From: Streptomyces fagopyri
GTDB taxonomy: Bacteria; Actinomycetota; Actinomycetes; Streptomycetales; Streptomycetaceae
DNA: 64,000 nucleotides
Assembly: GCF_009498275.1 (NCBI RefSeq)
Contig: NZ_CP045643.1
Location: 2,976,001 to 3,040,000 of the forward strand
Reading direction: 5' to 3'
Shown one piece after another: positions 49,754 through 59,600 of this stretch. The position numbers were made by a program, and so were the translations under genes. The notes under the pieces are model-generated. The model saw nothing but the letters and a program-made list of their open reading frames with translations, searched no databases and was not told the origin of the DNA. Numbering within the stretch: the stretch's first letter is position 1; each line of letters opens with the position of its first letter.

Positions 49754-50830
49754 TCAGCGCCCCTGTTCGTACGCCCGCAGCTGCTCGGCACTGATCATGG
49801 TGGTGTCGAAGAGGCTGGTCTCGTCCAGGGTGTTCGCCTGCGGGTCCATGGCGTGCGTCTGCTGCTCCGGATAGCCCTGCCGGCCGCCCTGGTCGTACGC
49901 CTGCTGCTGGTCGTAGCCGTGCTGCGGGTAGGAGGCGTACGGGTCGGCCTGCTGGTAGCCGTACGCGTCCTGCTGGGCGTACTGCTGCTGGTAGCCGTAG
50001 GGGTCCGCCTGCTGCTGCTGTTGGTACGCGTAGGCGTCCTGCTGTTGCGCGTAGGTCGGCTGGGCCGGCACCTCGGGGGTCTGGACGGGCCGCTCGGGGA
50101 CCTCCGCGAGCTCGGCGAGACCGGCCAGGTAGTCGGCGTCGCTGGTGTGCTGGACGGGACTCCCGTCCTCGGCGAAGGCGCCCAGGTCACCCAGGTCGTC
50201 GCTGGCGATCCGGCCGTGCAGCTTCTGGCGGCCGCGGCCCACGGCCTCCAGGGTCTTGGCGAGGACGGCCTCGAAGGCGCCGAGCTTCACGTCGACGTAC
50301 TCGTCCGCGTTGCGGCGCAGCGTCTCGGGGTCGTGGCTGCGCTCGGGGGCGTCCTCGTCCTCGTAGCCCTGCTCGTCCATGCCGGGTCCGGTGCCGAGGA
50401 GCTTCTCGCGGCCCCGGCCGACGGAGCCGAGCGTCTTGGTGAGGACGACCTCGAAGTTGGCGAGCTTGGAGTCGACGTAGTCGTCGGCCTCGACACGGAT
50501 CTCCTCGGCCTCCTGGCGGGCCTCGGTGAGAATGCGGTCCGCCTCGTTCTGGGATCGGCGGGCGACCTCGGTGTCGGAGATCAGGGAGCCGCGCTCGGCG
50601 TGCGCGGTCTCGATGATCCGGTCGGCCTCCATGCGGGCCTGCTCGACCATCTGCTCGCGGCCGCCGATGAGCTCCTCGGCCTGGGCGAGGGAGCCGGGCA
50701 GGGCCTGGCGCACCTCTTCGAGCATCGAGAGCAGCTCGGCGCGGTTGACCACGCACGAGGCCGACATGGGCATGGAACGGGCGCTGCCGACCGCCGAGAC
50801 GATCTCATCGAGCTTCTTCTGCACGTCCAC
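49754..50830 (-). CDS. DivIVA/ATP-synthase-b-like coiled-coil protein with Q/Y-rich tail
   Basis: A 358-residue protein. Residues about 1-20 (MDVQKKLDEIVSAVGSARSM) and a long helix around 40-150 (EEVRQALPGSLAQAEELIGG; MEADRIIETAHAERG) form a coiled coil of the type annotated as DivIVA- or F0-b-like. Two similar segments (VDSKLANFEVVLTKTLGSVG; VDVKLGAFEAVLAKTLEAVG) are internal repeats. The C-terminal region (about 255-345) is a Gln/Tyr-rich low-complexity stretch such as QQQQQADPYGYQQQYAQQD. It probably localises at membranes or poles in hyphal growth; the tail may mediate self-association. Position between coaD and DUF177 is conserved. Confidence 0.8.
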   Translation of the reverse strand: MDVQKKLDEIVSAVGSARSMPMSASCVVNRAELLSMLEEVRQALPGSLAQAEELIGGREQMVEQARMEADRIIETAHAERGSLISDTEVARRSQNEADRILTEARQEAEEIRVEADDYVDSKLANFEVVLTKTLGSVGRGREKLLGTGPGMDEQGYEDEDAPERSHDPETLRRNADEYVDVKLGAFEAVLAKTLEAVGRGRQKLHGRIASDDLGDLGAFAEDGSPVQHTSDADYLAGLAELAEVPERPVQTPEVPAQPTYAQQQDAYAYQQQQQADPYGYQQQYAQQDAYGYQQADPYASYPQHGYDQQQAYDQGGRQGYPEQQTHAMDPQANTLDETSLFDTTMISAEQLRAYEQGR

Positions 50831-50929
50831 CGTGTGCTCGCCACTCTCTACAGCTGTGATGGAGACGGACGGTTCGACTGTACGACCACTCCCGCCCCGC
50901 CCGACACCGGGTGACGCACTGTCAGGCCC

Positions 50930-51439
50930 TCACTCCTGGCCGAGCCGCCCCTTCAGCGCCTCCAGGACCACCGGCGGGACCAGGTGGGAGATGTCGCCGC
51001 CCCAGGTCGCGACCTCCTTGACCAGCGAGGAGGAGAGGAAGCTGTAGGTGGGGCTGGTCGGGATGAACAGCGTCTCCACGCCCGAGAGGCCGTTGTTCAT
51101 CTGGGCCATCTGCAGTTCGTAGTCGAAGTCGCTGACCGCGCGCAGTCCCTTGACGATGGCGGGGATGTCCCGCTGCTTGCAGAAGTCGACGAGCAGGCCG
51201 TGGTAGGGCTCGACCTGGACGTTGCCGAACTCCGCGGTGACCTCGCGGATCAGCTCGATCCGCTCGTCGACGGTGAACAGGCCCTGCTTCGACTGATTGA
51301 TCATCACCACGACGTGCACGACGTCGTAGAGCCTGGAAGCGCGGGCGATGATGTCGAGGTGTCCATTGGTGATGGGGTCGAATGACCCCGGACAGACGGC
51401 GCGGCGCAACTGTGGTCCCTCGCTCTCCGGTCCGGTCAT
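50930..51439 (-). CDS. coaD: Phosphopantetheine adenylyltransferase
   Basis: A 169-residue enzyme of coenzyme A synthesis (4'-phosphopantetheine to dephospho-CoA). [20 protein letters not shown] holds the (T/H)xGH nucleotidyl motif, and [20 protein letters not shown] is the ISSSxVRE-like motif. The ATG at 51439 overlaps the rsmD stop as ATGA; the longer frame upstream is rejected. It is coupled with rsmD, as in most actinobacteria. Confidence 0.96.
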   Translation of the reverse strand: MTGPESEGPQLRRAVCPGSFDPITNGHLDIIARASRLYDVVHVVVMINQSKQGLFTVDERIELIREVTAEFGNVQVEPYHGLLVDFCKQRDIPAIVKGLRAVSDFDYELQMAQMNNGLSGVETLFIPTSPTYSFLSSSLVKEVATWGGDISHLVPPVVLEALKGRLGQE

Positions 51440-52023
51440 CGTGCGTCTTCGCACGTAGAGGCGGCGCGACCGTACCAAAAGGTCCCCTCGCCGTAACGAC
51501 GGGCCCGGAGCGCGTCAAAACCGTCCGGCCAACCGAATTCGCCGCCTCTGGTGCTGCGCTCCACGGTGACGAGCGCTTCGCCCGCGAGCCAGCCCTGCGT
51601 CCGGAGTGTGAGCAGAATCTCGCGAAGATCGTCGTCCGGTACGGCGTACGGCGGGTCGAGGAAGACGAGGTCGTACGGTTCCGCGGGCGCCGGCATCTGA
51701 ACGATCTGTTCCGCTTTGCCCTGCCTGACCTCGGCGCCGGGCAGGCCCAGTGACGTCACGTTCTCCCGGATGACGCGGGCGGCGCGGGCGTCGGACTCGA
51801 CGAGCAGGGCGTGTCCGGCACCGCGGCTGAGCGCCTCCAGGCCCACGGCGCCGGAGCCCGCGTACAGGTCGAGCACGCGCTCGCCCTCCAGCGGGCCGCC
51901 GAGCAGGGACTGCCAGGTGGAGAAGAGGCCCTCGCGCGCCCGGTCGGAGGTGGGCCGGGTGCCGGTGCCCGGCGGGACGGATAGACGGCGTCCGCCGGCC
52001 CGGCCGGCGATCACGCGGGTCAT
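51436..52023 (-). CDS. rsmD: 16S rRNA (guanine-966-N2)-methyltransferase RsmD
   Basis: A 195-residue SAM-dependent methyltransferase. [20 protein letters not shown] is the family start, [19 protein letters not shown] is motif I, and [16 protein letters not shown] is the catalytic (D/N)PPY loop. The stop overlaps coaD. It methylates G966 of 16S rRNA in the ribosome decoding region. Confidence 0.96.
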   Translation of the reverse strand: MTRVIAGRAGGRRLSVPPGTGTRPTSDRAREGLFSTWQSLLGGPLEGERVLDLYAGSGAVGLEALSRGAGHALLVESDARAARVIRENVTSLGLPGAEVRQGKAEQIVQMPAPAEPYDLVFLDPPYAVPDDDLREILLTLRTQGWLAGEALVTVERSTRGGEFGWPDGFDALRARRYGEGTFWYGRAASTCEDAR

Positions 52024-52431
52024 GAGGGTCCTTTGCGCTGGTGATGTGTCGGCGCCAGTCTCTCAGCCGGAGCCCCGATCCCGCCTCCCCGCCCCACGTC
52101 CGGGATGCTGCCCGGTCCGGACCCGGGGTGGTTCCCGGACCGGCGCGCGGAGTTCCTCCCGGTCCGGCGTACGGAGTTCCTCCCGGTCCGGCGTACGGGG
52201 TGGTTCCTGATCCGGGGTCCTTCCCGGACCGGGGTCCTTCCCGGACCGGGCCGGCTCCGCCGCCCGCGTGGCCGGTGCTCTTCCGCACCCGTAGGGGCCT
52301 GTCGGCCGTTGTCGGCGGCCCCCGCAGCCCGTCGACCCTCGCCGGCAGCCCTCGTCAGCCCCCGCCCGCGTTCCCGGCAGCCCCCGCCGACAGTTCCCAC
52401 CCGTCCCGTCGTCACCCGCGGGCCGTTCCCG
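52024..52431. repeat. 408-bp intergenic region with short tandem repeats
   Basis: Between rsmD and recG, CGGAGTTCCTCCCGGTCCGG with a CGTA end is a perfect 24-bp unit repeated at 52148-52171 and 52172-52195. CCGGGGTCCTTCCCGGA repeats at 52212-52228 and 52229-52245. No gene with a plausible start is seen in the gap; both strands read as Pro/Gly/Arg low complexity. The repeats can form small stems (CCCGG/CCGGG). Confidence 0.6.
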
Positions 52432-54660
52432 TCAGCCCTTGTCGAGGTACTGCTCGCGTTCCTCGTCCAGGAGCGCCTCCAGAGCGGTGCGCAGGCCCGG
52501 GAGTCCGGCGAGTTCCGGGTCGGCGGCGACCACCGCGGCCGCCTCCTCACGGGCCTCGGCGATGATCTCCTCGTCCTCGATGACGGCGAGCATCCGCAGC
52601 GACGAGCGGACGCCGGACTGGGCCTGGCCCAGGACGTCGCCCTCACGCCGCTGTTCGAGGTCGATGCGCGAGAGTTCGAAGCCGTCGAGTGTGGACGCCA
52701 CCGCGTTCAGCCGCTGACGGGCCGGGCTCGCCTCGGGCATCTCGCTGACCAGCAGGCAGAGTCCGGCCGCGGAACCCCGGCCCACCCGGCCGCGCAGCTG
52801 GTGGAGCTGGGAGACGCCGAACCGGTCGGCGTCCATGATCACCATCGCCGTGGCGTTCGGTACGTTGACGCCGACCTCGATGACGGTCGTGGCGACCAGG
52901 ACGCCGGTCTCGCCCGCGGCGAAGCGGCGCATCACGGCGTCCTTGTCGTCGGGTGGCATGCGGCCGTGCAGGACCTCGACCCGCAGTCCCTGGAGGGGGC
53001 CCTCGGCCAGCTGCCGGGCGATGTCGAGGACGGCGAGGGGCGGACGCTTCTCCGCCTCGTCCTCGGGCGACTTCTTCTTGCCGCCCTTCTTCGGATCGTC
53101 CTCCTCGTCCCCGATCCGGGGGCAGACCACGTACGCCTGATGGCCGTTGTCCACCTCCTCGCGTACGCGCTCCCAGGCGCGGGCGAGGAAGTGCGGCTTG
53201 TCCGCGGCGGGGACGACATGGCTGGCGATCGGTGAGCGCCCCGCGGGGAGCTGGTCGAGGACGGAGGTCTCCAGGTCACCGAAGACGGTCATCGCGACCG
53301 TGCGGGGAATGGGCGTGGCGGTCATCACCAGGAGGTGCGGGGGCTGTTTGCCCTTGCCGCGCAGGGCGTCGCGCTGCTCGACACCGAAGCGGTGCTGCTC
53401 GTCGACGACGACCAGGCCCAGGTCGTGGAACTGCACCTTGTCCTCGATCAGCGCGTGTGTGCCGATGACGATGCCGGCCTCGCCCGTGACCAGGTCGAGC
53501 AGCGCCTGCCGGCGACCCGCGGCCCCCATGGACCCGGTGAGCAGCACGACCTTGGTGGAGTGCTCGGCGCCGCCGAGCATCCCGCCCTCGGCCAGCTCGC
53601 CCATCATCTCGGTGACCGACCGGTGGTGCTGTTGCGCGAGCACCTCGGTGGGCGCGAGCATCACGGCCTGCCCGCCCGTGTCGACGACGGCGAGCATGGC
53701 GCGCAGGGCGACCAGCGTCTTGCCGCTGCCGACCTCTCCCTGGAGCAGCCGGTGCATCGGATGCTCCGTCGCCAGGTCGTCGAAGATCTCCTTGGAGACC
53801 TTCCGCTGGCCCTCGGTGAGGGTGAAGGGGAGCTTGGCGTCGAAGGCGGTGAGCAGGCCGTCCGGCCGGGGCCTGCGGGCCACGGCGGGGAGTTGGGCGT
53901 CCGCGTGCCGGCGGCGGGCCAGCGCCACCTGGAGCACGAAGGCCTCGTCCCACTTGAGCCGGGCGCGGGCGTCGGCGATGTCCGCCTTGGTGTGCGGGCG
54001 GTGGATCTTCAGCAGGGCCTCGGGCAGGGCGACCAGGCCACGGCCCTCCCGCAGGGAGTCCGGCAGCGGGTCGACGGCTTCCTGGGCGCTGGGCAGCACC
54101 GTCTGGACGGCCTTGGCGAGCTTCCAGGACTCCAGCTTGGCGGTGGCCGGGTAGATCGGGATGAGCGCACCGGCCCAGGAGTCGATGCTCTCGGCGGCGG
54201 CGGCGGTGTCGTCGGCGCCGTCGCCGCGCAGTGGTTCGTACGCCGGATGGGCCAGTTGCAGGCGGTGGTTGAAGACGGAGACCTTGCCCGAGAACATCGC
54301 GCGGGTGCCGGGCAGCAGGTCCTTGTGGGGCTTGTGCACGCCGTTGCCGAAGAAGACCAGCTGGAGGCGGCCGCTGCCGTCCGTGATGGTCACCTCCAGG
54401 CGCTGGCCCTTGCCGCGGGGCGCCTTGGAGGAGGCGAAGGTGAGCAGGCGCGCGTCGGCGACCTGGGCGACCACCGTCACATGCTCGTCCATGGGCAGGT
54501 CGGCGAGGTGGGTGAGCTGACCGCGCTCCTCGTATCTGCGCGGATAGTGGTGCAGGAGGTCACCGACGGTGTGCAGGCCGAGATGCTCGGCCATCACCTT
54601 CGCGGTGGGGGGACCGAGCACCTTCTTCAGTGGTTCATCGAGCGCGGGCACGAGATCCAT
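52432..54660 (-). CDS. recG: ATP-dependent DNA helicase RecG
   Basis: A 742-residue branch-migration helicase that processes stalled forks and recombination intermediates. MDLVPALDEPLKKVLGPPTA begins the wedge region. Walker A is QGEVGSGKTLVAL, Walker B is the DEQH-type VVDEQHRFGVEQR, and TATPIPRTVAMTVFGDLETS is motif III-like. VIEVGVNVPNATAMVIMDAD and QLRGRVGRG are motifs V and VI. A Lys/Asp-rich insertion (DDPKKGGKKKSPEDEAEKRP) lies between helicase lobes. The ATG at 54660 was chosen by family start; a Shine-Dalgarno is not evident. Confidence 0.95.
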   Translation of the reverse strand: MDLVPALDEPLKKVLGPPTAKVMAEHLGLHTVGDLLHHYPRRYEERGQLTHLADLPMDEHVTVVAQVADARLLTFASSKAPRGKGQRLEVTITDGSGRLQLVFFGNGVHKPHKDLLPGTRAMFSGKVSVFNHRLQLAHPAYEPLRGDGADDTAAAAESIDSWAGALIPIYPATAKLESWKLAKAVQTVLPSAQEAVDPLPDSLREGRGLVALPEALLKIHRPHTKADIADARARLKWDEAFVLQVALARRRHADAQLPAVARRPRPDGLLTAFDAKLPFTLTEGQRKVSKEIFDDLATEHPMHRLLQGEVGSGKTLVALRAMLAVVDTGGQAVMLAPTEVLAQQHHRSVTEMMGELAEGGMLGGAEHSTKVVLLTGSMGAAGRRQALLDLVTGEAGIVIGTHALIEDKVQFHDLGLVVVDEQHRFGVEQRDALRGKGKQPPHLLVMTATPIPRTVAMTVFGDLETSVLDQLPAGRSPIASHVVPAADKPHFLARAWERVREEVDNGHQAYVVCPRIGDEEDDPKKGGKKKSPEDEAEKRPPLAVLDIARQLAEGPLQGLRVEVLHGRMPPDDKDAVMRRFAAGETGVLVATTVIEVGVNVPNATAMVIMDADRFGVSQLHQLRGRVGRGSAAGLCLLVSEMPEASPARQRLNAVASTLDGFELSRIDLEQRREGDVLGQAQSGVRSSLRMLAVIEDEEIIAEAREEAAAVVAADPELAGLPGLRTALEALLDEEREQYLDKG

Positions 54661-54826
54661 TGCACACCACACCACCGACAATGCCGTATACGTCCTGGAA
54701 ATCCGCTGGTCAGGCGGCTCGTTCCGGGCCTAGGATGGCGCGCTCCGGACCTCTTCGCGGTCACCGTCCGCCGGGACCGCCCGACCCCGCGCCGTCGCCC
54801 GTCCCCCCACCCTCGGCGCAGCGACG

Positions 54827-56665
54827 ATGGACTCCCAGACCTCACAGCCCTCACAGGCATCCCCGTCACCCCATTCGTTCCAGGTCGACCTGCGTGGTCT
54901 GGTGGACCTGCTCTCCCATCACCTGTACTCGAGCCCCAAGGTCTATCTGCGCGAACTGCTGCAGAACGCCGTGGACGCGATCACCGCCCGGCGTGCCGAG
55001 CAGCCGGACGCGCCCGCCACCGTGCGGCTGCACGCGGCGGACGGCACCCTGCGCGTGGAGGACTCCGGCGTCGGGCTCACCGAGTCCGACGTGCACAGCC
55101 TCCTCGCGACGATCGGCCGCAGCTCCAAGCGGGACGACGGCATCCAGGCGGCCCGCTCCGACTTCCTGGGGCAGTTCGGCATCGGACTGCTGGCGTGCTT
55201 CGTGGTCGCCGAGCGCATCCGGGTCGTCAGCCGCAGCGCCCGGACGCCCGACGCGCCGCCCGTGGAGTGGACGGCGACCGACGACGGCTCGTACACCGTG
55301 CGCACGCTGCCGCACGAGGCGCGCGCGGAACCGGGCACCACCGTGCACCTGGTGGCGCGTGCCGGGGCCGGCGAATGGCTCACCGCGGAGCGGGTGCGGT
55401 CCCTGGCCCGCGACTTCGGCTCCCTGCTGCCGTACGACGTGCGCGTCGGCGACGAGGCGATCGCGGACCTTCCCGCGCCCTGGGACCGCGCGCACCCGAG
55501 CCCCGCGACCCGCAGGGTGGCCCTGGCCCGGCACTGCCACGAGCTGTTCGGCTTCACGCCGCTGGACTCGATCGAACTGAACGTGCCGCTCGCGGGCGTC
55601 CGGGGTGTCGCGTACGTCCTGCCGTCCGCGGTCAGCCCCGCGCAGCGCGCGAGCCACCGGGTGCACCTCAAGGGCATGCTGCTGACCGAGCGGGCCGAAC
55701 AACTGCTGCCCGACTGGGCGTTCTTCGTACGCTGTGTGCTGGACACCGACAGCCTGCGGCCCACCGCGTCACGCGAGTCCCTCTACGAGGACGAGACCCT
55801 GGCGGCGGTGCGGGAGGCCCTCGGCGAGCGCATCCGGTCGTGGCTGACGGGACTCGCGGCGGGTGACCCGGAGCGGCTGGCGGCCTTCCTGTCCGTCCAC
55901 CACCTGGGCGTGAAGTCCCTGGCGCGGCACGACAACGAGATGCTGCGCACGATGCTGCCGTGGCTGCCCTTCGAGACGACCGACGGACGGCTGTCCCTGG
56001 AGGAGTTCGCACAGCGCCACCCGGTGGTGCACTTCACGCGCACGGTGGAGGAGTACCGCCAGGTCGCGCCCATCGCCTCCGCACAGGGCATCGGTGTCGT
56101 CAACGGCGGTTACACCTACGACAGCGAGCTGGTGGAGGCGTTGCCCTCGGTGCGTCCGGGCGCGGTGGTCGCGGAGCTGGACGCCGACACCGTCACGGCG
56201 CACCTGGACGCGATCGACCCCGCCGAGGAGCTGGCCCTCTCGGGTTTCCTGGCGGCCGCGCGCGCCAGGCTCGACCCGCTGGGCTGCGACGTGTCCCTGC
56301 GCGCCTTCCACCCGCTGTCGGTCCCGGCCCTGCACCTGGACGACCGGGCCGCCCGTCACGAGCAGGCCCGCGCGGAGGCCGAGGAGCGGGCCGACGACCT
56401 GTGGGCGGGCATTCTCGGCTCGCTGCGCGGCAGCGCTCCGCGCGCGCGTCTGGTGCTCAACCATCTCAACCCGCTGATCCGGCGGATCAGCTCCCTGAGC
56501 GACCGGGAGCTGATCGGCACCGCCACGGAGTCCCTCTACGGCCAGGCCCTCCTGATGGCGCAGCGCCCGCTGCGGCCCGCCGACTCGGCGCTCCTCAACC
56601 GCGCGTTCATCGGCCTCCTGGAATGGGCCACCCACAGCGACCCCGGAGAGGACGAACGCCGATGA
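54827..56665 (+). CDS. Divergent Hsp90 (HtpG)-family ATPase coupled to a giant TPR protein
   Basis: A 612-residue Hsp90-like protein. The GHKL ATPase has the N-box RELLQNAVDA (Glu43, Asn47), the DSGVGL loop (79-84) and GQFGIG (115-120), all typical of active Hsp90 ATPases. The middle region includes HRVHLKGMLLTERAEQLLPD, PTASRESLYEDETLAAVREA and a C-terminal helical part. It differs strongly from HtpG housekeeping proteins and has no MEEVD tail (the end is THSDPGEDERR). Its stop overlaps the next gene as ATGA, so a stoichiometric partnership is likely. It is divergent from recG and would be cytosolic. Sequence relatives are annotated simply as HSP90 family protein; the client or system is not known to me. 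Confidence 0.88.
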   Translation: MDSQTSQPSQASPSPHSFQVDLRGLVDLLSHHLYSSPKVYLRELLQNAVDAITARRAEQPDAPATVRLHAADGTLRVEDSGVGLTESDVHSLLATIGRSSKRDDGIQAARSDFLGQFGIGLLACFVVAERIRVVSRSARTPDAPPVEWTATDDGSYTVRTLPHEARAEPGTTVHLVARAGAGEWLTAERVRSLARDFGSLLPYDVRVGDEAIADLPAPWDRAHPSPATRRVALARHCHELFGFTPLDSIELNVPLAGVRGVAYVLPSAVSPAQRASHRVHLKGMLLTERAEQLLPDWAFFVRCVLDTDSLRPTASRESLYEDETLAAVREALGERIRSWLTGLAAGDPERLAAFLSVHHLGVKSLARHDNEMLRTMLPWLPFETTDGRLSLEEFAQRHPVVHFTRTVEEYRQVAPIASAQGIGVVNGGYTYDSELVEALPSVRPGAVVAELDADTVTAHLDAIDPAEELALSGFLAAARARLDPLGCDVSLRAFHPLSVPALHLDDRAARHEQARAEAEERADDLWAGILGSLRGSAPRARLVLNHLNPLIRRISSLSDRELIGTATESLYGQALLMAQRPLRPADSALLNRAFIGLLEWATHSDPGEDERR

Positions 56666-59600
56666 GCGGCCCGGCCATGGACTTCGACACCCTGCGCCAG
56701 GCGATGGGGGAGAACTACGAGCAGCCGGAGGGGCCCGCCCGCAACGCGCGCGCGGAACAGCTGCTCGCCGAGGCGGAGAAGCTGGACATCCCGCTCGCCG
56801 TGATCGAGGCGCTCGGGCACCAGCTGAAGGTCTACAACTACAGCTCCGAGAAGGACAAGATGTTCGTCCCCTTCGCGCGCCTGCTGCGCCTGTGGGACGA
56901 ACACCCCGAGGACTTCGACGAGTACGAGATCCACTCGCTGCACTGGGTCTTCAAGTGGATGTCGGCCGGCATGCTCGACCAGCCGCACATCCCGCTCGCC
57001 TCCATAGAGAAGTGGCTCGGCGAGATGGAGTACCGCTACCGCCTCGCCGGTCACTCCGAACGGGCGGTGCGCGGTGCCGAGTTCAGTGTCGCCGCGCACC
57101 TGGGGGACCTGGAGCGCGCGGAGCGGGCACATACCGCCTGGCTGGCCGCCGACCGGGACAGCATGGCGGACTGCCACGCGTGCGAACTGCACAACCAGGG
57201 ATGGTGGCGGGCCGAGCGCGACGCCGACACGGAGGCGCTGGAGCTGTGGCGCCCGGTCCTGGAGGGCGAGCACAGCTGCGCCCACGAGCCGCACACCGTA
57301 CTGGCGTCCTCCCTCGTCCCGCTGCTGCGGCTGGGCCGCCCGGAGGAGGCCCGTGCCCATCACCTCCGGGGACTGCGTCTGGTGCGCCCCATGGAGAGCA
57401 TGCGCACGGCCTACGCGGACCACGTGGAGTTCTGCGCGCTGTCGGGGAACGAGGGGCGGGCCCTGGAGCTGCTCGCCGAGCGGCCCGCCTACTTCACCGA
57501 CTCCGGCGACCCGCGCAGCAGGCTCGACTTCATGGCCGTCACCGCGCTGGTGATGGACCGCCTGACGGGGCTCGGCCTCGGCGGACGGACGGTACCGGGA
57601 CCGGCCGGGCGCGTGTGGACCGCGGGCGAACTCGCCGTCCACGCGCGCGAGGAGGCCCTTTCCCTCGCCGCGCGTTTCGACGCGCGCAACGGCACGTCGT
57701 ACGTCAGCGGGCGGGCGCGGGCGCGGATGGACCGGGAGCCGCTGGTGGACCGGCTGCCGCTCGGCGTGCGCTCGGCACGGCACGTACCGACGGCCACGGC
57801 CGGCGCGGCGCCGGAAACGGACGCGCGTCCCGCGCCGGTCCCGGCGCCCGGGACGGCGGCGCGGCCGGGCGGCGACGGCCCGGAGCGGGCCACCGGGCCG
57901 GACCTGCCCGCGCTGCTCGCCGAGGCCCGGCGGCTGTCGCGGTCCCGCGGCCCGGGCGCCGTGGCGGCCTGGGCGGCGGTCTCCCGTGCCGCCGAGGGCC
58001 GGGAGCTGGAGGTCCGCGACCGCGCGGAGATCGCCGACCACGCGGCGATGGAGCGCGGGCCCGAGGGCATCGGGCTCTTCCACGAGGCCGCGGAGTTGTA
58101 CGACGCGGCGGGCGACCCCGGCGAGGCGCTCGCCGCCCGCGCCCGCGCCGCCTACGTCCTCGCCCTCGTCGGCGGGTCGGAGGAGGCACTGGCGGCCGTC
58201 ACCGAGTTGTACGAGAAGGCGCTCGCTCTCTTCGCGGACGGCGGTACGGGAGTGTCCCAGACGGCGTCCGTGCTGGTGGGACGGGCACGGATCCTGGTGC
58301 ACCGGGTGCAGGAGAGCGGTGAGGCGGACGGGTCCGGTCCGGCCCGGCCCGGGGCGGCCGAAGCCGATGGGATCCCGGCCGCCGAGGCGGCCGTACGGGA
58401 ACTGCTGGCGTTCGCCGGGCCGCACGTCGCGGACGTACGGATGGCCTCCCGGGCCGCGGAGGCGCAGGCGATGCTAGGCGAGCTCGCGGCGCGGTCCGGT
58501 GACCCCGAGGGCGCCGCGGAACTGCTCGGAGGGGCGGCGGAGGCGTACGTGGCGGCCGGGCTGCCGTCGTTCGCCGTGGAGTACGAGTCCCGGCTCGTCG
58601 GAATCGCCCGGCACCTGGGCGACGCGGCGGGCGCCGAGCGGGCCGCGCGGGCCGCGCTGGAGCACGGCGGGCCCGCCCTGGAGCCGATGGGGCAGGCGCA
58701 GCTGCACCTCCAGCTCGCCGAGGTCCTCGGCGACACCGAGCAGTTCACGGCCGCCGCGGGACACGCGCTGGAGGCCGCGCACTGGGCCGACGAGGCGGGG
58801 CAGGGGCCCACGCTCGGAGCCTGGGCGCGCCACCAGCTGGGCGGTTTCCTGCTCCGGCAGGGGCGTTGGGCCGAGGCCGCGGAGATCCTGGAGTCCGCGC
58901 TGCCCGATCTGACCGGCGACATGCATGGTGACGGTGCGATCGTGCAGACACGGTGGTGGCTCGGCGACTGTCTCACCGAGCTCGGCGAGCACAGTGCGGC
59001 GGCCGAGAACTGGTTGCGGGCCGCGGACATCGCCCAGCACTGGCCCGAGGAGCGCGATCACGCGATGCTCGCCCATCTCGCCGCCGAGGCGCTCGGCCGC
59101 GCCGGGCTGCCCGCCGAGTCGGAACAGGCGTACGCCCGCGCCGGCGACCTCTGGCGAAAGCTCGGCAACCCGCACGCGCTGGTCCGGTCGCTGCGGGCCC
59201 GGGCCTGGGCGTCCCTGCGTACGGGGGCGGGGCTGGACCGGGCGCGGGAGCTGATGGCGTCGGCGGTGCGGGAGTGCGAGGAGGCGGTGCGGACGGTTTC
59301 CGAGGCGGGTGACGAGCGGGACCCGCAGGTCCCTCTCCGTCTTGTCGCCGAACTCGGCCACACCCACCGGCAGTTCGGCGACCTCGTCGCCCGGTCCGTC
59401 ACCGACGACACACAGGAGGGCGTCGCCCGGGGTCTCTTCGAGGAGGCGTTGGGGCATGTCACGCGGGCCGTATCGGTGTTCGCGTCCCTGGGGGACGAGG
59501 CGCTCGACGCGTGGACGGGGGCCGAGCTCGCCGCTGGGTGGCTGGAGGCGGATCTGCTGCGGCCCGCCGCGGCGGCCGCGCGGGCGCGCGGGGTTCTGTC

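Noticed and set aside
48677..50914. Long plus-strand frame opposite rnc, rpmF, DUF177 and the DivIVA-like gene
   Set aside because: It covers four well-supported genes on the other strand, and its Val/Leu/Gly repeats reflect the codons of the Q/Y-rich tail.
53335..55866. Long plus-strand frame across recG and the Hsp90-like gene
   Set aside because: It spans the shared upstream region of two divergent conserved genes and turns into Arg/Pro/Ala low complexity; neither half resembles a protein family.
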